The notes under the pieces: generated by a model
Told to the model about the DNA's origin: nothing
Database searches by the model: none
Seen by the model: only the letters and a program-made list of their open reading frames with translations
In this document: positions 26,651 to 35,125 of the stretch, one piece after another
Layout: every line of letters starts with the position of its first letter
Numbering within the stretch: the first letter of the stretch is position 1
Source of the DNA: Pseudomonadota bacterium
GTDB lineage: Bacteria; Pseudomonadota; Alphaproteobacteria; Rhizobiales; Devosiaceae
Assembly: GCA_023393475.1 (NCBI GenBank)
Contig: JAEWLC010000030.1
Span: forward strand, 1 to 64,000
DNA: 64,000 nucleotides
Reading direction: 5' to 3'
Program-made: the position numbers and the translations under genes

Positions 26651-26988
26651 TTATGCAGGGTATGGAGTTGCAGATGCGGAACGGCCGGAGGCTGGCGGGC
26701 ATGGCCGCGTTGCTGATCCCTCTGGGATTGGCGGCGTGTGCCTCGACGAGCCCGGGCACCACAAGCACGATCCGGGGGAGCGCGCAGACCGCGCCGGCGG
26801 ATCTGCAGCTGCTTTGTGCTTCGGAGGCGCAGACGCGCTTCGGGGCGCCGGCGAACAGCGTGCTGCCGATCAGTTCGCGACCGGGGCCGGCCGCAGGAAG
26901 CTACGCCGTGGACCTCAAGCTGCCCAACGGGCAGGCGACCTGCGTCATCAACGACAGCGGCGCGATAGCGTCGCTGGAGATGGCCTAA
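26647..26988 (+). CDS. Small lipoprotein, hypothetical
   Basis: A 113-residue protein with a lipoprotein signal: GMAALLIPLGLAAC is the lipobox, with the lipid-modified Cys at about residue 31. The mature part includes LLCASEAQTRFGAP and SYAVDLKLPNGQATCVIND, so two further cysteines could form a disulfide. The ATG at 26647 overlaps the L,D-transpeptidase stop; M10 at 26674 is a possible alternative. Function unknown; coupling suggests a cell-envelope role. Confidence 0.75.
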   Translation: MIMQGMELQMRNGRRLAGMAALLIPLGLAACASTSPGTTSTIRGSAQTAPADLQLLCASEAQTRFGAPANSVLPISSRPGPAAGSYAVDLKLPNGQATCVINDSGAIASLEMA

Positions 26989-26999
26989 CTCCAAAATGA

Positions 27000-27026
27000 A
27001 ACGGGCGGCCTCCGGAGAAGCCGCCC
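27000..27026 (-). terminator. Terminator of the MMPL exporter operon
   Basis: Stem GGGCGGC (27003-27009) and GCCGCCC (27020-27026), followed on the minus strand by GTTTCATTTT. It lies 24 bp beyond the stop of the minus-strand secreted protein gene and can also insulate the convergent lipoprotein gene. Confidence 0.7.
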
Positions 27027-27050
27027 GCCGAACTTGAGCCGGTTTTGCCC

Positions 27051-27584
27051 TTACTTGGTGAAGGGCACCGAAGCCTTCAGCGTGTCGCCGGTGGCGTTGA
27101 ACACGACCTGGAAGTCCACGGCGATCGCTTCGCCCTTGCCCTTGAGGGCGATGGCAGCGGTGATGGTGAGGTCGTTGCCTTCCTCGTCCTTGTTCCGCTC
27201 CTTCAGGTTGAAGATGATGCCGTCACCGCGCTTCTGGCCGACGGCGATGCCGGAGAACGTGACGTTCGAGGTCATGGCCGCTTCATAGCGCTTCTTGGCG
27301 TCGATATAGGCGAGCGTGCCGTTGACGTTCAGCGTGGTGCCGGCGAGCGAGCAGCGGCCGGAATAGTTGACCTTGTCGGAGTTGCCCTCGCTGAGCGACA
27401 GGCGACATACGACGGACTCGCTCTCGGCGCCGATCAACTGACCGCGGCCCTTCCAGCTACCGACATAGGACTTGAGCAGTGCGACGTCGGCCGGCGCGGC
27501 AAAGGCGGGTGCAGCAGCCATGGGGGTGACAGCAAGCAGACCAGCGAGCGCGACGATGCGCGGCAGGGGTCCGAGGAACTTCAT
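27051..27584 (-). CDS. Secreted hypothetical protein coupled to MMPL exporter
   Basis: A 177-residue protein with a signal peptide ending AAAPAFA. The mature part starts ADVALLKSYVGSWKGRGQL and alternates polar and hydrophobic residues, as in lipocalin-like beta barrels (VCRLSLSEG, VNYSGRCSLAG, VTFSGIAVGQK). I do not recognise a named family. Its ATG overlaps the stop of the exporter gene (ATGA), so it is made together with it and may bind the exported lipid or small molecule; that is inference. Confidence 0.75.
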   Translation of the reverse strand: MKFLGPLPRIVALAGLLAVTPMAAAPAFAAPADVALLKSYVGSWKGRGQLIGAESESVVCRLSLSEGNSDKVNYSGRCSLAGTTLNVNGTLAYIDAKKRYEAAMTSNVTFSGIAVGQKRGDGIIFNLKERNKDEEGNDLTITAAIALKGKGEAIAVDFQVVFNATGDTLKASVPFTK

Positions 27585-29878
27585 TTCTTAACGCCTCCAA
27601 GCGGATGAAAGAATCGCCCCCCGGCGACGAGCAGAGCCGGCAGGATGAACACATCGCCGATCAATGCAAAGCCGAGAGTTATCACAAACAGGGTACCAAA
27701 CAAGGCAACTTGCGGCAGGGCGGAGAACATAACGATCGCCATGCCGGAGCAGAGGATAAGCGTGGCGGCAATAATAGCCCCGCCGATACGCTCCATCGTG
27801 TGATGGATTGCATCCATGTGAGACCGGCCCTCTTCGCGCCGCGAGTGCAGATAGTGCGACAGGAAGTGGGTGGTGTCGTCGACCGCGATACCGAACGCGA
27901 TGGTCAGCGCCAGCACGGTGGTGAGCTGCAGTCCCTGGTTGGTGAAATACAGCCAGGCCTCGGTGCCGAGCACCGGGAAGAGGTTCGGGATAGCTGCCGC
28001 GATCGCAACGCGAAGCGAGCGGAAGGCCCAGCCGATCAGGAACAGGTTGACCAGCACCGACAGCGTCAGGTCGAGCTGCAAGCCCGTGACGATCTGGTCG
28101 GTGGCGTAGGTGGTCATGACCCGGAAGCCACCGACTTCTGCGCCCTCGATGCCGGCCGCGCGGATGTCGCCCTCGATGCCCTCTTTGAGCCGGATCAGCT
28201 CCTCGGACGAAATGATGGTCGGCATGAAGCCCGTGACCAGCGCGCGGGTACCATCGGGGGTGACGAAGCGGCCGCGCAGATCGCCCACGGCGTTGAAGAT
28301 CTGCTCGCGGGTGAAGCCGGACTCCGCGTAGTGCGTGAAGGCGGCCGCCGAGATTACCTTGTTCACGCCGAGATACTTCTCGACGATCTGGTGGACCTGC
28401 TTGACCTTCTCGAAGTCCTTGTCGCCGACATCGGCGATGCCTTCGTCGAGCGGGACGTTGACATAGAGGGGCGCAACGCCACCGACGCCGGCGTCGATCT
28501 GTTCGGCCGCAGTCAGCGCCGTCGAGTTCTTGGCCATGAAGTCCTCGAACGAGAACCGCGGCTGGATCAGGGCATAGGGGATCAGCAGCAGTCCGGTGAG
28601 GACGATGGCGATGGCGGAGAGCGGACGACCGAGCCGGCTGGCCACGAACCAGGCCACCGGAATCGGCGCCGTGATGGCGTAACTGGGCTTGGGCGCCTTG
28701 AAGCCGAGACGCACCGAGAGCTTCAGGATCAGCGGCAGGAACGTCATCAGGCAGATGAAGTTGATCAGCGAGGCAAGGACGCCGGCCTGGGAGAATTCCT
28801 GGATGCCCTGGCCCGCAGTCAGCGACAGCGAGGCGAAGGACACGAGCGTCGTCAGCATGGTGAGGCCGCTGGCGGGCCCGACGACGCGCACCGTTTCGTC
28901 GACCGCCTTGTTCGGATCCATGCCCTCGCGCCAATAGGCGAGCCAGTTGAAGATGAAGAACAGGCTCTCGGCGAAGGCAATCACCAGGACGATGGTGGTG
29001 ACGATGATGGTGAGGAACGAGAACGAGCCGAACAGGGCGATGATCGTGCCCATGACCCAGACGACGGCGACGAACGGGGTCGCGGCGACGAGGATGGCAC
29101 CCCAGAACGAGCGCAGCGAAAACAGAGCGATGAGCGAGCCGAGGACGAAGCCGTAGACCGTGAAGGTGATCTGGTCATCGACGGCCGCGTTCAGCATCTC
29201 GCTGGTCCAGATCGGCGGACCGGTGAGTTCCACCTGCACGGCATCGGACTTGTAGTCGTCGACGAGCGAGCGGAGGTCGGCGATCATGTCGCGAGTGCCG
29301 CCGCCCTTGGTCATCTCGGGGTTCGGGAAGACGATGATGACAACACCGGACAGATCCGGGTTGATCAGGTTCTTCATCATCGGATCGTTGTTGTAGAGGT
29401 CGGTCAGCGCCTTGCTGACTTCCTCGGGCGTCTGCATGCCTTCGGGGACGGCGGGCAGGGTGGTGCCATCGGGGCCCGGAACGCGCAGCGTGAACGCCGA
29501 CATGGTTCCGTTGATGTAGTCGCTGTTGGAGAGATCGAGCGCCATGGCGCGGATCGTCTCGATGGTGTCGGGATTGGTCAGGTCGGGCGAGCTGACGAGC
29601 AGGTAGATGTCGTTCTCGAACGTGCCGAAGGTATCGGCGAGATGCTCGTAGTGGCTGTATTCCTCGCCCGAATGGGCGAAGACTCGCAGCATGTCGCCAT
29701 CGACGCTAGCGCGCGGAATCTGGGTGACGGAGAAGACCGTCATCAGCAGGACGAGGGCCGCGACGATCCTTGGCCAGCGCAGGGTCGCCTTGCCGACGTT
29801 CTCAAGGCCGAAGCCGATGGAACGGTCGTGGCCGAAGGACCAGTTCCAGATCCGGCCCAGCAGAGTATCCTTATTCAA
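27581..29878 (-). CDS. MMPL/RND superfamily exporter (HAE3-type)
   Basis: A 765-residue transporter with two repeated halves, each with a large periplasmic loop and a bundle of membrane helices. The acidic residues of the proton relay appear in the repeat-two helix GIAVDDTTHFLSHYLHSRR. The first loop starts VDGDMLRVFAHSGEEYSHYE. HAE3-type members move hydrophobic molecules such as lipids or hopanoids. The start is a TTG at 29878 with AGGGAAG six bases upstream; no ATG is available before the first membrane span. Confidence 0.9.
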   Translation of the reverse strand: MNKDTLLGRIWNWSFGHDRSIGFGLENVGKATLRWPRIVAALVLLMTVFSVTQIPRASVDGDMLRVFAHSGEEYSHYEHLADTFGTFENDIYLLVSSPDLTNPDTIETIRAMALDLSNSDYINGTMSAFTLRVPGPDGTTLPAVPEGMQTPEEVSKALTDLYNNDPMMKNLINPDLSGVVIIVFPNPEMTKGGGTRDMIADLRSLVDDYKSDAVQVELTGPPIWTSEMLNAAVDDQITFTVYGFVLGSLIALFSLRSFWGAILVAATPFVAVVWVMGTIIALFGSFSFLTIIVTTIVLVIAFAESLFFIFNWLAYWREGMDPNKAVDETVRVVGPASGLTMLTTLVSFASLSLTAGQGIQEFSQAGVLASLINFICLMTFLPLILKLSVRLGFKAPKPSYAITAPIPVAWFVASRLGRPLSAIAIVLTGLLLIPYALIQPRFSFEDFMAKNSTALTAAEQIDAGVGGVAPLYVNVPLDEGIADVGDKDFEKVKQVHQIVEKYLGVNKVISAAAFTHYAESGFTREQIFNAVGDLRGRFVTPDGTRALVTGFMPTIISSEELIRLKEGIEGDIRAAGIEGAEVGGFRVMTTYATDQIVTGLQLDLTLSVLVNLFLIGWAFRSLRVAIAAAIPNLFPVLGTEAWLYFTNQGLQLTTVLALTIAFGIAVDDTTHFLSHYLHSRREEGRSHMDAIHHTMERIGGAIIAATLILCSGMAIVMFSALPQVALFGTLFVITLGFALIGDVFILPALLVAGGRFFHPLGGVKK

Positions 29879-30159
29879 TAGAATCTTCCCTTGGTCCTGC
29901 GCCCCGCATTCAGGCGCGGATCAATAAGGGCTGTGCAACTTGTCGTCCAGCCGTTTGACTTTGCGGCAGGCCGCGCGCCGGCCGTCTCAACCGATTTTTG
30001 GCCCAAAGTTGCCGCAAACCCACTTCATTGTGGCAAGAGAAGCGTCAGGCGTAGTGCCAATCCGTGGACATCTCCCCACCAAAGCCCCTCGGTCATTGGT
30101 TTCCCGCGCGGGAATCGCCTAAAGCTTCGCCCCAGTTTCCATAGTTCGAAAACGGCCCC
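29879..30159. promoter_or_regulatory. Divergent exporter/gyrA control region with repeated motif
   Basis: 281 bp without a gene. It holds three copies of a near-palindromic 9-mer: TTGCGGCAG (29961-29969), TTGCCGCAA (30009-30017) and TTGTGGCAA (30028-30036). The last two form an inverted repeat with 10 bp between them. A perfect 14-bp palindrome TTCCCGCGCGGGAA is at 30101-30114. These are operator-like, but I know no regulator for them. Confidence 0.45.
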
Positions 30160-32928
30160 GTGGCAGACAATAACGACGACGCGACCGGCACCCCGATGCC
30201 GTCCGACATTGCCCCGACTTCGCTAACCGAGGAAATGCGCAGGTCCTATCTCGACTACGCCATGAGCGTGATCGTGAGCCGCGCGCTGCCGGACGTGCGC
30301 GACGGACTCAAGCCCGTGCATCGGCGCATCCTGCATTCGATGAACGAGCAGGGCTATTCGTGGAACCGGCCCTATCGCAAGTCGGCCCGCGTGGTCGGCG
30401 ACGTGATCGGTAAGTACCACCCGCATTCGAACGACGCGGTGTACTTCTCGCTGGTGCGCATGGCGCAGGAATTCTCGCTGCGCGTGACGCTGATCGACGG
30501 CCAGGGCAACTTCGGCTCGGTCGACGGCGATATGCCGGCCGCCATGCGCTACACCGAAGTGCGCATGCAGAAGGTGACGGAGAGCCTGCTTGAGGACATC
30601 GACAAGGATACCGTCGACTTCAAGGACAACTACGACGCCTCCGAGCGCGAACCGACGGTGCTACCGGCGCGGTTCCCGAACCTGCTGGTCAACGGCGGCA
30701 GCGGTATCGCCGTCGGCATGGCGACAAACGTTCCCACGCACAATCTCGGCGAAGTCATCGACGCCGTGCTGATGCTGATGGAGAACCCGGACGCGCTGAC
30801 CGAAGACTTGATGACGGTGCTGCCGGGCCCGGATTTCCCGACTGCCGGCATCATCCTCGGTCGTTCGGGTATCCGCCAGGCCTACGAGACGGGCCGCGGC
30901 GGCATCATGATCCGTGGTCGCGTCCACACCGAGGAACTGCGCAAGGAGCGCGAGGCGCTCATCGTCACCGAGATCCCGTTCCAGGTGAACAAGGCGGTGA
31001 TGATCGAGAAGATCGCCGAGCTGGTGCGCGACAAGCGCATCGAAGGCATCTCCGACATCCGCGACGAATCCGACCGCGACGGCATGCGCGTGGTGATCGA
31101 GCTGAAGCGCGACGCGGTGGCCGACGTGGTGCTGAACCAGCTCTACCGGTTTACGCCGTTGCAGGGCTCGTTCGGCTGCAACTTCGTGGCGCTCAACGGC
31201 GGCAAGCCGGAACTGATGAGCCTCAAGGCGATGCTCGCCGCGTTCATCGAGTTCCAGGAAGTCGTCGTCACCCGGCGCACCCGGTTCCTGCTGAACAAGG
31301 CACGCGACCGCGCCCATATCCTCGTCGGTCTCGCCGTGGCGGTGGCCAACGTCGATGAAGTGATCGCGCTGATCCGCACTTCGCCCGATCCGGCGACGGC
31401 GCGCGAAAGGCTGATGGACCGCGACTGGCCGGCACGCGACGTGGCGCCGCTCATCGCGCTGATCGACGATCCGCGCCACCGGATCAACGAGGACGGCACG
31501 TTCAGGCTCAGCGACGAGCAGGCGCGTGCGATCCTCGCGCTGACGCTGAGCCGCCTGACGGCGCTTGGCGTCAACGAGATCGGCGACGAACTGAACGGGC
31601 TCGGGACCGACATCTCGGAGTATCTCGACATCCTGCGCTCGCGCGAGCGGGTGATGCAGATCGTTCGCGAGCAGCTCAACGAGATCAAGGAGCAGTTCGA
31701 CACGCCGCGCAAGACCACCATCGACGACGCGGCCGGGGACTTCGAGGACGAAGACCTGATCGCGCGCGAGGACATGGTGGTGACCGTCACGCATGGCGGC
31801 TACATCAAGCGCGTACCGCTTTCCGCCTACCGGGCGCAGCGTCGCGGCGGCAAGGGTCGCTCGGGCATGGCGACCCGCGACGAGGACTTCGTGTCGCGGC
31901 TGTTCATCGCCAACACCCACACGCCGGTGCTGTTCTTCTCGTCGGCCGGTCAGGTCTACAAGATGAAGGTGTGGCGGCTGCCCATCGGCGAGCCGCAGAC
32001 GCGCGGCCGGGCGCTGATCAACATGCTGCCGCTCGACGAGAATGAGCGGATCACCTCGATCATGCCGCTGCCGGAAGACGAGGGCAGCTGGAAGCAGCTC
32101 GACGTGATGTTCTCGACGATCCGGGGCACGGTGCGACGCAACTCGCTGGCCGACTTCGTCGAGATCAACAAGAACGGCAAGATCGCCATGAAGCTCGACG
32201 AGGGCGACGGCATCGTCGATGTCGCCACCTGTACGGCGAATGACGACGTGCTGCTGACCACGGCGCTGGGGCAGGCGATCCGCTTCCAGGTTGACGAGGT
32301 CCGCGTGTTCAAGGGCCGCGACTCGACCGGCGTGCGCGGCATCAGCCTCGCCGAGGGCGATCGCGTCATCTCGATGGCGATCATCCACCACTTCGACGCC
32401 GACTCTTCGGAGCGTGCGGCCTACCTCAAGATGAGCCGCGCGGTGCGAGGCGAAGCCGAGGCCGAGGATGCGCCGGAGGATGCCGAGGATGCGGTTCCGG
32501 CGGGAGAGCTGAGCCAGGATCGCTATGCCGCGATGTCGGCTGCCGAGCAGTTCATCCTGACGATCTCGGAGAACGGCTACGGCAAGCGAACCTCGAGCCA
32601 CGAGTACCGGATCACCGGCCGCGGCGGCAAAGGCATCGTCGCCATGGCGGTGAACAAGCGCAACGGACCGCTGATCGGCTCGTTCCCGGTCGACGACGGC
32701 GACCAGATCATGCTGGTGACCAATGGTGGCCAGGTGATCCGCGTGCCGGTCGACGCCGGCCCCGAGAACCGCATTCGCATCGTCGGCCGCTCGTCGCAGG
32801 GCGTCACGGTGTTCAATACGGCGGACGGCGAGCGTGTGGTGTCGGTCGAGCGGATTTCTGAGCCAGAGGGCGAGGAGCCCGACGAGCCGGAGGCGGATGC
32901 GCCTGAGGACAGCGGTCCTTCCGCATAA
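30160..32928 (+). CDS. gyrA: DNA gyrase subunit A
   Basis: A 922-residue type II topoisomerase subunit. The catalytic tyrosine is Tyr131 in AAMRYTEVR, and the GyrA box QRRGGKG is at residues 560-566, which separates it from ParC. The quinolone region is unusual: E. coli GyrA has HPHGDSAVYD at 78-87, here residues 87-96 read HPHSNDAVYF, a gap-free alignment. An acidic stretch (about residues 765-785) and an acidic tail lengthen the C-terminal domain relative to E. coli (875). The start is GTG at 30160. The MFS gene follows after 11 bp. Confidence 0.97.
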   Translation: MADNNDDATGTPMPSDIAPTSLTEEMRRSYLDYAMSVIVSRALPDVRDGLKPVHRRILHSMNEQGYSWNRPYRKSARVVGDVIGKYHPHSNDAVYFSLVRMAQEFSLRVTLIDGQGNFGSVDGDMPAAMRYTEVRMQKVTESLLEDIDKDTVDFKDNYDASEREPTVLPARFPNLLVNGGSGIAVGMATNVPTHNLGEVIDAVLMLMENPDALTEDLMTVLPGPDFPTAGIILGRSGIRQAYETGRGGIMIRGRVHTEELRKEREALIVTEIPFQVNKAVMIEKIAELVRDKRIEGISDIRDESDRDGMRVVIELKRDAVADVVLNQLYRFTPLQGSFGCNFVALNGGKPELMSLKAMLAAFIEFQEVVVTRRTRFLLNKARDRAHILVGLAVAVANVDEVIALIRTSPDPATARERLMDRDWPARDVAPLIALIDDPRHRINEDGTFRLSDEQARAILALTLSRLTALGVNEIGDELNGLGTDISEYLDILRSRERVMQIVREQLNEIKEQFDTPRKTTIDDAAGDFEDEDLIAREDMVVTVTHGGYIKRVPLSAYRAQRRGGKGRSGMATRDEDFVSRLFIANTHTPVLFFSSAGQVYKMKVWRLPIGEPQTRGRALINMLPLDENERITSIMPLPEDEGSWKQLDVMFSTIRGTVRRNSLADFVEINKNGKIAMKLDEGDGIVDVATCTANDDVLLTTALGQAIRFQVDEVRVFKGRDSTGVRGISLAEGDRVISMAIIHHFDADSSERAAYLKMSRAVRGEAEAEDAPEDAEDAVPAGELSQDRYAAMSAAEQFILTISENGYGKRTSSHEYRITGRGGKGIVAMAVNKRNGPLIGSFPVDDGDQIMLVTNGGQVIRVPVDAGPENRIRIVGRSSQGVTVFNTADGERVVSVERISEPEGEEPDEPEADAPEDSGPSA

Positions 32929-32939
32929 CGGAGCTCAGC

Positions 32940-34160
32940 ATGCCGGGTGGGCAGGGCTATCGCCAACTGCTCGGCATGCCGATGCCGCGACGGCTGGCGC
33001 TCGCCAGCCTGCCGGCTGACCTTGCCGACTGGCTCGACTACGCTGCCGTCATTGCGCTTCTGGTCTATGTGAACGGCGAAGGTCCGTTCGTGCTGGCCGC
33101 TCTCGCAGTGGCGCTCGGTCTTCCCTATGTTGTCGTTGGACCGGTGCTGGCACTCTGGGTTGACCGCACGCCGCTGCGCCGCGTTCTGGTTCTTGCCAAT
33201 CTCGGCCGCGCCGTCGTGACGCTTGGGCTGGTCTTCGCGGGCAATTCGCTGATTGTGCTGCTGCTGGTGTTCCTGCGCGGCTGTGTCGACAGTGCCTTTA
33301 CCCCGGCCCGGCAATCCGCCATCCAGGCGACCACGCCGCCGGAACTGCTGTCGAGCGCCAACGGCCTGCACCAGTCCATCAACCAGACCAGCAAGATCGC
33401 CGGCCCGGCGCTGGGCGGACTGTTGCTCGGCCTCGCGCCGGTGCAGGCGATCTTCGCAGTCAACGCGGGCCTGTCGCTGCTCGCCGTGCTGATCGTGCTG
33501 CGCGTGCAGCTGCCCGAGCGGCCGCGGCACGAGGGGGTTGCCGAAGAGACGCTGTGGACCCGGCTCACGGCAGGCATCGGCGAGTACCGCCGCAGCCGGT
33601 TGCTGCTGCTGGCACTGATCTTTTCGTCCTGTGCCTATTTTGCGTTCTTCCTCTATGACACGCTGATCGTGCTGCTCGGGAAGGGTTTTGGGCTCAACGC
33701 CAGTGACTTCGGCCTTTCGATTGCTGCCTCGGGACTGGGAGGGCTGTTCGGGGCGCTGCTGGCCGGCCGGATTGCCGCATCGCGCCCGCTGACCGCGATG
33801 GCCGGCGCGGCGCTGCTCAACGGGGCGGGATCGCTGATCATTGCCATTGCCGCGATGTCCGGCCTGATGCTGCCGGCCTGGGCGTTTTTCGGCGCCATGG
33901 CACTCCTCGGCGGGGCGTCGGGCTTCATGATGGTCCCGTACCGCACGGTGTTGCAGCAGACAGCGCCGCCGGATCGGATAGCCCGCGTGTTTTCGGCCGG
34001 CGAGGCGGTGACCACTGTGGTGATGCTTGTGGCTCCATTCATCGGCAGCGCTATCGCCACCGCCTGGGGGCCGCCGGCAGCGTTCCTCGCCGGCGCCATC
34101 GTCCTGATCGCGCTTGGCGCAGGGACCTTTATCGTCGCTCCGCGCTTCACTTCGCGATAG
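32940..34160 (+). CDS. MFS transporter
   Basis: A 406-residue major facilitator with about 12 membrane helices. The first cytoplasmic loop motif is in GPVLALWVDRTPLRRVLVLA, and helix five has NQTSKIAGPALGGLLLG, as in EntS-like or drug-export MFS proteins. The substrate is unknown. It starts 11 bp after gyrA with GGAG upstream of the ATG, so it is probably co-transcribed with gyrA. Confidence 0.88.
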   Translation: MPGGQGYRQLLGMPMPRRLALASLPADLADWLDYAAVIALLVYVNGEGPFVLAALAVALGLPYVVVGPVLALWVDRTPLRRVLVLANLGRAVVTLGLVFAGNSLIVLLLVFLRGCVDSAFTPARQSAIQATTPPELLSSANGLHQSINQTSKIAGPALGGLLLGLAPVQAIFAVNAGLSLLAVLIVLRVQLPERPRHEGVAEETLWTRLTAGIGEYRRSRLLLLALIFSSCAYFAFFLYDTLIVLLGKGFGLNASDFGLSIAASGLGGLFGALLAGRIAASRPLTAMAGAALLNGAGSLIIAIAAMSGLMLPAWAFFGAMALLGGASGFMMVPYRTVLQQTAPPDRIARVFSAGEAVTTVVMLVAPFIGSAIATAWGPPAAFLAGAIVLIALGAGTFIVAPRFTSR

Positions 34161-34213
34161 GGGCTTGCGGCGCACGGGCGGCTGTGGCTGGCTCCTCTCC
34201 TGCGGAGAACGCC

Positions 34214-34834
34214 ATGATCGATCCTGCTATCCTGCTGCCCTACATCCTCGCTTCCCTGCTGTTCGCGGTGGTGCCGGGTCCCTCGGTGACCATCCTCGTC
34301 GCGAACTCGCTGGCGCGGGGGACCCGGGCGGGCCTGCTCACCGTGCTCGGCGTGCAGGTGGCGATGCTCATCATGGTGGTGATCGTGGCGCTCGGCCTCG
34401 AGGTGGTGATGTCGGTCGTCGCCGAGGCCTTCACGATCATCAAGCTGGTTGGCGCGGCCTACCTGATCTGGATCGGGTTCAAGATGTTCACCTCGACGGG
34501 CAAGCTCGACATGTCGGCGCCGGGCGAGCGCTTGCCGTATGGGCGGTACTTCTGGAACGGGTTCGTGACCAATGCCTCGAACCCCAAGACGCTGCTGTTC
34601 CTCGGTGCGTTCCTGCCCCAGTTCGTCGACATGAGCCGCCCGGCCTTCGACCAGATCCTGGTGCTCGGCCTGATCGTCATGGCGGTGGCGGCGACCACGG
34701 ACGCGATCTACGCGGTTCTAGCCGGCAGCGCGCGGCAGTTGCTCACGCAGGCTCGCGTCCGGCTGTTGAACCGGGTATCCGGCGTCATCCTGATGTGCGG
34801 CGGTGTCTGGCTGGCGTTGCAGAAGCGGGGGTAG
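34214..34834 (+). CDS. LysE/RhtB family amino-acid exporter
   Basis: A 206-residue protein with about six membrane helices. The family motif FAVVPGPSVTILVANSLARG follows the first helix, and NGFVTNASNPKTLLFLGAFLP matches the conserved N-P-K segment. These proteins export amino acids or homoserine lactone-like compounds. The ATG at 34214 has GGAG seven bases upstream. Confidence 0.92.
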   Translation: MIDPAILLPYILASLLFAVVPGPSVTILVANSLARGTRAGLLTVLGVQVAMLIMVVIVALGLEVVMSVVAEAFTIIKLVGAAYLIWIGFKMFTSTGKLDMSAPGERLPYGRYFWNGFVTNASNPKTLLFLGAFLPQFVDMSRPAFDQILVLGLIVMAVAATTDAIYAVLAGSARQLLTQARVRLLNRVSGVILMCGGVWLALQKRG

Positions 34835-34881
34835 GGGCAGGGGATGCCGGTACGCTTGCGCCGCATACAGAGGAACTCCCC

Positions 34882-35106
34882 GTGCCATATGTGAAGGTCG
34901 AGATCGCTAAGGGCATCGCCACTGTCGAGCAGAAGCGCGCCGTCATCCGCCGGATGACAGATGTGCTGGTCGAGGAACTGGGGCGGAACCCCGAATACAT
35001 CTTCGTCGTGATCGACGAAGTGGACACCGACAACTGGGGCCGCAAGGGCCTGTCGCTGACCGAACTCTGGCAGCAGAACCAGCCGCCGAAAGACGAGACG
35101 AGGTGA
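34882..35106 (+). CDS. 4-oxalocrotonate tautomerase family protein
   Basis: A 74-residue tautomerase subunit. After removal of the initiator Met the protein starts with Pro, the catalytic base (PYVKVEIAKGIATVEQKRAV). The later NPEYIFVVIDEVDTDNWG is typical of the family. The GTG start at 34882 sits behind AGAGGAA. It is convergent with the ABC-F gene, 19 bp apart. The natural substrate is unknown. Confidence 0.88.
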   Translation: MPYVKVEIAKGIATVEQKRAVIRRMTDVLVEELGRNPEYIFVVIDEVDTDNWGRKGLSLTELWQQNQPPKDETR

Positions 35107-35125
35107 CGGCTCGCCTTCCTTCGCC

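Noticed and set aside
27605..29881. 758-codon open frame antisense to the MMPL exporter
   Set aside because: Shadow of the exporter gene; composition rich in D, E, R, Q and G without domain structure.
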